In this document: positions 5,018-9,311 of the stretch, piece after piece
Layout: every line of letters starts with the position of its first letter
Position numbering within the stretch: position 1 is the first letter of the stretch
Assembly: GCA_900539645.1 (NCBI GenBank)
Contig: UQCY01000069.1
Coordinates: 1 to 9,311 of the forward strand
DNA: 9,311 nt
Direction of reading: 5' to 3'
Source: an uncultured Clostridium sp.
Lineage (GTDB): Bacteria; Bacillota; Clostridia; Peptostreptococcales; Peptostreptococcaceae
Program-made: the position numbers and the translations under genes
The notes under the pieces: model-generated
Database searches by the model: none
Told to the model about the DNA's origin: nothing
What the model saw: only the letters and a program-made list of their open reading frames with translations

Positions 5018-6175
5018 ATGTGTGTAATTGATAAGTTAAGAAATAGAGAGATAAAGATAGTGGATACAACACTTAGAGACGGTGAACAGACAGCCGGAGT
5101 TGTTTTTGCAAATAATGAAAAGATAACAATTGCACAGATGCTTAGTGACTTAGGCGTTGACCAGCTTGAAGTAGGAATACCTGCAATGGGTGGCGACGAA
5201 AAAGATGCAATCAAAAGAATATGCAAGAGAAATTTAAAATCAAGCATAATGGCTTGGAACAGAGCAGTTATTGGTGATATAGAACAGTCTATAGATTGTG
5301 GTGTTGATGCTGTGGCAATCTCTATTTCAGTATCAGACATACACATTCGGAATAAACTAAAAACTTCAAGAGAATGGGTTATAGAAAACATGGTAAAATC
5401 TGTTGAATATGCTAAGAAAAACGGACTTTATGTATCTATAAACGGTGAAGATGCTTCTAGAGCAGACGATGATTTCTTAATACAGTTTATAGAAGCTGGT
5501 AAACGGGCTGGAGCAGATAGATTTAGATTCTGTGATACAGTTGGAGTTATGGATCCATTTACAATAAAAAATAAAATAGAAAAAATTCATAAAGCAACTA
5601 ATTTTGATATAGAAATGCATACTCATAATGATTTTGGTATGGCTACAGCAAATGCAATAGCAGGGGCTATAGGTGGAGCAAATCATATAGGTGTTACAGT
5701 GAATGGGCTTGGGGAAAGAGCTGGAAATGCTGCATTAGAAGAAGTGCTAATGGCATTAAAACATGTTTTCAAATATGGTATGGACATAGATACTAAAAAA
5801 TTCAAAGAGTTATCAGAATATGTATCAAATGCATCAGGAAGAGAATTACCAGCTTGGAAGGCAATAGTTGGAAGCAATATGTTCAAACATGAATCTGGAA
5901 TACATGCAGATGGAGCATTAAAAGATCCTAAAAACTATGAAGCTTTCGAACCAGAAGAAGTCGGACTACAGAGACAGATAGTTATAGGAAAACATTCAGG
6001 AAAAGCAGCTGTAATAAATAAATTCCATGAATACGATATAGAATTATCTCCAGAAATGGCTTCAAAAGTATTAGAAGAAATAAGATCAGTATCAGTTAGA
6101 ATGAAGAGATCTTTATTCGACAAGGAAATAGTAGGAATATACTACGATTTATTAGCTGACGAAGAAAATGCTTAA
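5018..6175 (+). CDS. Probable Re-citrate synthase (homocitrate synthase/NifV-like, DRE-TIM metallolyase family)
   Basis: A 385-aa member of the isopropylmalate/homocitrate synthase family, condensing acetyl-CoA with a 2-oxo acid. Seen: DTTLRDGEQ (16-24) with the R20/D21 catalytic and metal pair, HTHND (201-205) with metal-binding histidines, GLGERAGN (230-237), and HESGIHADG (291-299). The C-terminal leucine-binding domain of isopropylmalate synthase is absent, so it is not an ordinary LeuA. On sequence alone it would be called homocitrate synthase. Context argues otherwise: it is directly upstream of aconitase and isocitrate dehydrogenase, the same order as the C. acetobutylicum cluster whose first gene is a Re-face citrate synthase. 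Oxaloacetate is therefore the likely acceptor and citrate the product. AGGAGGT lies about 7 nt before the ATG, and aconitase follows after 48 nt. Homocitrate synthesis remains possible, though no nif or lysine-pathway gene is near. Confidence 0.85.
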   Translation: MCVIDKLRNREIKIVDTTLRDGEQTAGVVFANNEKITIAQMLSDLGVDQLEVGIPAMGGDEKDAIKRICKRNLKSSIMAWNRAVIGDIEQSIDCGVDAVAISISVSDIHIRNKLKTSREWVIENMVKSVEYAKKNGLYVSINGEDASRADDDFLIQFIEAGKRAGADRFRFCDTVGVMDPFTIKNKIEKIHKATNFDIEMHTHNDFGMATANAIAGAIGGANHIGVTVNGLGERAGNAALEEVLMALKHVFKYGMDIDTKKFKELSEYVSNASGRELPAWKAIVGSNMFKHESGIHADGALKDPKNYEAFEPEEVGLQRQIVIGKHSGKAAVINKFHEYDIELSPEMASKVLEEIRSVSVRMKRSLFDKEIVGIYYDLLADEENA

Positions 6176-6223
6176 GTAGAAAATAAATTCAATAATTAGA
6201 AAATAGATTAAGAGGGTGAAAAA

Positions 6224-8149
6224 ATGGGAGAAAATCTCGTATATAAAATATTAAAAAAACATTTAGTAGATGGAGAACTTAAAGCAGGAAATACTATAAG
6301 TATTAAAATAGATAACACACTTACACAGGATTCAACAGGAACAATGGCATATCTTCAGCTTGAAGCAATGGGAATAAAAAAAGTTAAGACAGAAAAAAGT
6401 GTGGCATTTATAGACCACAATATGCTTCAGCAGGGATTTGAAAATGCAGATGACCACAGATATATACAGACTGCGGCAGATAAATACGGGATATATTTTT
6501 CAAGACCTGGAAATGGAATATGCCATCAGGTATATCTTGAAAGATTTTCTAAACCAGGAAATACTTTACTAGGATCAGATAGCCATACGCCAACAGCAGG
6601 TGGTGTTGGTATGATAGCTATAGGTGCAGGAGGACTTGATGTGGCACTTGCAATGGCAGGAAAGGCATATAGTATAAAAGCACCTGAAGTAGTAAAAGTA
6701 AACTTAGTAGGAAAATTAAAAAATATGGTAGCTTCAAAAGATATCATATTAGAAGTATTAAGACGTGAAACTGTAAAAGGTGGAGTTGGAAAAGTATATG
6801 AATACGGTGGAGAAGGACTAAAATATCTTTCTGTACCACAGAGAGCGACAATAACAAATATGGGTGCAGAGCTTGGTGCCACAACATCTATATTCCCAAG
6901 TGATGAAAAAACTTTAGAATTCTTTAAAGCACAGGGAAGAGAAGATGAATGGATGGAATTAAAACCAGATGCAGATGCTGTATACGATAGAGTAATAGAT
7001 ATCAATTTAAATGAATTAGTTCCAATGGCAGCAAAACCTCACAGCCCAGACAATGTAGACACAATAAAAAATATAGGCAAAATAAAAATAAATCAGGTAG
7101 CTATAGGAAGTTGTACAAACTCTTCTTATGAAGATTTAATGAAAGTAGCTCAGATACTAAAAGGAAAGAAAGTTCATAAAGATGTTAGCTTAGTAATTGC
7201 ACCTGGATCAAGACAGGTTATGGAAATGATATCAAGAAATGGAGCTTTAGCAGATATTATATCTTCTGGAGCGAGAATACTTGAAAATTCATGTGGACCA
7301 TGTATAGGTATGGGACAGTCTCCAGGAACAGATGCAGTATCTTTAAGAACATTCAATAGAAACTTCTACGGAAGAAGTGGAACACTATCAGCTAAAGTAT
7401 ATTTAGTTAGCCCTGAAACAGCTGCTGTAAGTGCAATAACTGGTGTACTTACAGATCCTATGGAAATGCCAGTTGATTTTGAAAATCTATCAGTAGACAG
7501 ATTTATAACTGACGACAGTATGATAATCAAACCAGCAGAAGATGGAGATAAGGTAGAAGTGGAAAGAGGTCCAAATATAAAACCATTCCCATTAAATACA
7601 GAACTTACTGAATTTGTATCAGGAAAGGCAGTTTTAAAAGTAGGAGATAATATAACTACAGACCATATAATGCCATCAAATGCAAAATTATTACCATACA
7701 GAAGTAATATTCCATATCTTTCTGGATTCTGCTTCAGCACAATAGATGAAGATTTTCCAAAGAGAGCTGAGGAAAATGGCGGTGGATTTATAGTAGGTGG
7801 AGATAACTACGGACAGGGATCTAGTAGAGAACACGCAGCACTTGCACCACTTTATCTAGGAATAAAAGGCGTAATAGTTAAGAGTTTTGCAAGAATACAC
7901 AAAGCAAATCTTATAAATAGCGGAATAATACCTATGGTATTTGAAAATCCAGACGATTACGACAGAATAGACCAGATGGATGAACTTGTAATAGATGACG
8001 CTATAAATAAAGTAGAAAGTGGAAAAATAACAGTTAAGGATGTTACAAAAGGATTTGAATTTGATGTAATAGTTGAATTATCAGATTCAGATGTAGAAGT
8101 AATAAAAGCTGGTGGAAAATTAAATTACACAAAAAAGACAGCTAATTAA
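6224..8149 (+). CDS. acn: Aconitate hydratase (aconitase), 641-aa form
   Basis: Cytosolic [4Fe-4S] enzyme interconverting citrate and isocitrate via cis-aconitate. Cluster cysteines are C297 in GSCTNS and C357/C360 in NSCGPCIGMG. GSDSHTPTAGG near residue 119 is the usual substrate/cluster-side signature. The C-terminal swivel domain carries QGSSREHAAL, where S533 and R535 match the catalytic Ser and Arg of this motif in mitochondrial aconitase. The large domains come first and the swivel domain last, as in AcnA/mitochondrial-type enzymes and unlike AcnB. At 641 aa it is the short bacterial form, not the roughly 900-aa AcnA/IRP form. GAGGGTGA lies just before the ATG. It is the middle gene of the operon, with short gaps on both sides and no internal terminator. 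A homoaconitase role would apply only if the upstream enzyme makes homocitrate. Confidence 0.95.
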   Translation: MGENLVYKILKKHLVDGELKAGNTISIKIDNTLTQDSTGTMAYLQLEAMGIKKVKTEKSVAFIDHNMLQQGFENADDHRYIQTAADKYGIYFSRPGNGICHQVYLERFSKPGNTLLGSDSHTPTAGGVGMIAIGAGGLDVALAMAGKAYSIKAPEVVKVNLVGKLKNMVASKDIILEVLRRETVKGGVGKVYEYGGEGLKYLSVPQRATITNMGAELGATTSIFPSDEKTLEFFKAQGREDEWMELKPDADAVYDRVIDINLNELVPMAAKPHSPDNVDTIKNIGKIKINQVAIGSCTNSSYEDLMKVAQILKGKKVHKDVSLVIAPGSRQVMEMISRNGALADIISSGARILENSCGPCIGMGQSPGTDAVSLRTFNRNFYGRSGTLSAKVYLVSPETAAVSAITGVLTDPMEMPVDFENLSVDRFITDDSMIIKPAEDGDKVEVERGPNIKPFPLNTELTEFVSGKAVLKVGDNITTDHIMPSNAKLLPYRSNIPYLSGFCFSTIDEDFPKRAEENGGGFIVGGDNYGQGSSREHAALAPLYLGIKGVIVKSFARIHKANLINSGIIPMVFENPDDYDRIDQMDELVIDDAINKVESGKITVKDVTKGFEFDVIVELSDSDVEVIKAGGKLNYTKKTAN

Positions 8150-8163
8150 AATATATTATGATT

Positions 8164-8169
8164 GGGAAG
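8164..8169 (+). promoter_or_regulatory. Ribosome binding site that sets the icd start at 8178
   Basis: GGGAAG lies 8 nt before ATG 8178. The in-frame GTG at 8169 overlaps this site and has no usable one of its own. The MYKITLIPGDGIG start also matches the family's usual N-terminus. Confidence 0.75.
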
Positions 8170-8177
8170 TGAAGCTA

Positions 8178-9170
8178 ATGTATAAAATAACACTTATACC
8201 TGGGGACGGAATAGGACCTGAGGTAACTGCAGCTATGAAAAAAGTAGTAGCAAAAGCAGGAGTAGAAATAGATTGGGAAGAAGTAAAAGCTGGTATGGAG
8301 GTAATAGATGAATACAATACTCCTCTACCAGAATATGTAATAGATAGCATAAAGAAAAATAAAATTGCTATAAAGGGGCCTATAACAACTCCTGTTGGAA
8401 AAGGATTCAGAAGTGTAAATGTTGCACTTAGAAAAACACTAGACCTTTATGCAAATGTAAGACCTGTAAAAAGTTTTAAAGGAATAAAAAATAGATATGA
8501 AGATGTGGATTTAGTTATAGTGAGAGAAAATACAGAAGGTTGCTACACAGGAATAGAACACAAAATAGGTGACTATGGTGCAGAAACAATAAAAATAATA
8601 ACAAGACCAGCATGCGAAAGAATAGTAGACTTTGCTGTAGATTATGCTAAGAAAAATGACAGAAAAAAAATAACTGGCGTTCATAAAGCAAATATAATGA
8701 AATTAACTGATGGATTATTCTTAGATGTATATAGAGAAAAAGTAGAGGGACTAGATATTGAAGCAGATGATCTGATAGTAGATGCAGCTGCGATGAATTT
8801 AGTTTTAAATCCAGAAAAATACGACGTAATGGTTATGCCAAACCTTTATGGAGATATACTTTCAGACTTATGTTCAGGACTTGTTGGAGGACTTGGATTA
8901 ATACCTAGTGCAAATATAGGTAAAGACTATGCTGTATTTGAGGCTGTACATGGAAGTGCACCTCAGATAGCAGGTCAGAATATAGCTAATCCAACAGCGA
9001 TAATACAGTCTGCAGTTATGATGCTTAGATACATAGGAGAAAATGATGCAGCAGATAGAATCACAAATGCTTTAGAAAAAGTATTTGAAGATGGAACAGT
9101 TTTAACTGTTGATTTAGGCGGAGATGCAAGTACTGACAAATTTGCCGATGAAATTTGCAAATATCTTTAA
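8178..9170 (+). CDS. icd: Isocitrate dehydrogenase, NAD-type (beta-decarboxylating dehydrogenase family)
   Basis: A 330-aa enzyme oxidatively decarboxylating isocitrate to 2-oxoglutarate. Seen: the N-terminal IPGDGIGPEV; SVNVALRKTLDLYANVRP, the phosphate/substrate loop whose SxN...LR pattern is typical of isocitrate rather than isopropylmalate dehydrogenases; RENTEGCYTGIEH; the catalytic Lys in HKANIMK; and the metal aspartates in DAAAMNL and YGDILSD. The cofactor loop reads HGSAPQIAGQNIANP. NADP enzymes such as E. coli Icd have Lys-Tyr after AP, while Gln-Ile here favours NAD. The length fits short NAD-IDHs rather than the roughly 416-aa NADP form. It begins 28 nt after aconitase and is the last gene before a terminator, so it completes the route to 2-oxoglutarate and glutamate. 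Isopropylmalate or homoisocitrate activity cannot be wholly excluded. Confidence 0.93.
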   Translation: MYKITLIPGDGIGPEVTAAMKKVVAKAGVEIDWEEVKAGMEVIDEYNTPLPEYVIDSIKKNKIAIKGPITTPVGKGFRSVNVALRKTLDLYANVRPVKSFKGIKNRYEDVDLVIVRENTEGCYTGIEHKIGDYGAETIKIITRPACERIVDFAVDYAKKNDRKKITGVHKANIMKLTDGLFLDVYREKVEGLDIEADDLIVDAAAMNLVLNPEKYDVMVMPNLYGDILSDLCSGLVGGLGLIPSANIGKDYAVFEAVHGSAPQIAGQNIANPTAIIQSAVMMLRYIGENDAADRITNALEKVFEDGTVLTVDLGGDASTDKFADEICKYL

Positions 9171-9190
9171 TAAACTAAATTCCCTATATT

Positions 9191-9229
9191 GAAGGAGTTG
9201 CTACAATTATTGTAGCAGCTTCTTTTTTT
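9191..9229 (+). terminator. Rho-independent terminator of the citrate operon
   Basis: TGCTACAA (9199-9206) pairs with TTGTAGCA (9210-9217) around TTA. GAAG (9191-9194) with CTTC (9219-9222) adds a lower stem across a bulge. Seven T follow (9223-9229). Confidence 0.93.
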
Positions 9230-9253
9230 GCTGAATAATTACAACGATTTTAA

Positions 9254-9265
9254 GTATAGCTATAC
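9254..9265. repeat. Perfect 12-bp palindrome downstream of the operon
   Basis: GTATAGCTATAC is its own reverse complement. It lies 25 nt past the terminator, in the last 80 nt of the window, where no gene is visible. It could be an operator for whatever lies to the right, or chance. Confidence 0.35.
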
Positions 9266-9311
9266 AAAAAGTCGGAACTCCAGAGTAAAAAATAATTGTT
9301 ATTTTTTTAAT

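Noticed and set aside
6526..7005. 159-codon minus-strand open frame inside aconitase
   Set aside because: Antisense shadow of a well-supported aconitase; its composition (Ser/Pro/Thr-rich) is the usual complement artefact.
9287..9307. A/T-only inverted repeat at the right edge
   Set aside because: It is composed only of A and T, expected by chance in this composition, and is cut off by the window end.

Overview
The window comes from a low-GC, Gram-positive anaerobe. AGGAGG-type ribosome sites, A/T-rich codons with AGA arginine, a rubrerythrin, and a three-gene oxidative half-TCA cluster of the type found in Clostridium acetobutylicum and Clostridioides difficile all point to Clostridia, possibly Peptostreptococcaceae. 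Glutamine is almost always CAG in the metabolic genes, which is unusual for so A/T-rich a genome. No tRNA, rRNA, CRISPR array, insertion sequence or phage gene was seen.

Layout. (1) 64-504 is a small membrane-anchored protein whose frame is interrupted by one in-frame TGA (364-366) and then runs on, protein-like, to TAA at 502-504. The TGA lies in a U-x-x-C context and is followed at bacterial-SECIS distance by a GC-rich hairpin with a GGG apical loop. I read it as a selenoprotein, of no family I recognise, that standard gene calling would cut to about 100 residues. A strong terminator follows (594-633). (2) 708-1986 is a two-gene unit with its own promoter: an unrecognised 257-aa protein and a small HAD-family protein. 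(3) 2226-2636 is a UspA-like protein and 2738-3277 a classical rubrerythrin. (4) 3380-4495 on the minus strand is a minimal DEAD-box RNA helicase, convergent with rubrerythrin across a long bidirectional terminator (3317-3363). (5) 4496-5017 is a 522-nt divergent intergenic region holding a helicase promoter, a metabolic-operon promoter, a roughly 150-nt leader and several repeats. (6) 5018-9170 is a three-gene operon: a NifV/homocitrate-synthase-like enzyme most likely acting as Re-citrate synthase, an aconitase, and an NAD-type isocitrate dehydrogenase. It ends at a strong terminator (9191-9229).

Function. The last three genes convert oxaloacetate plus acetyl-CoA to citrate, isocitrate and 2-oxoglutarate, which is the route to glutamate in anaerobes with an incomplete TCA cycle. 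Rubrerythrin and UspA fit an oxidative or general stress role. The most novel item is the candidate selenoprotein at the left end.
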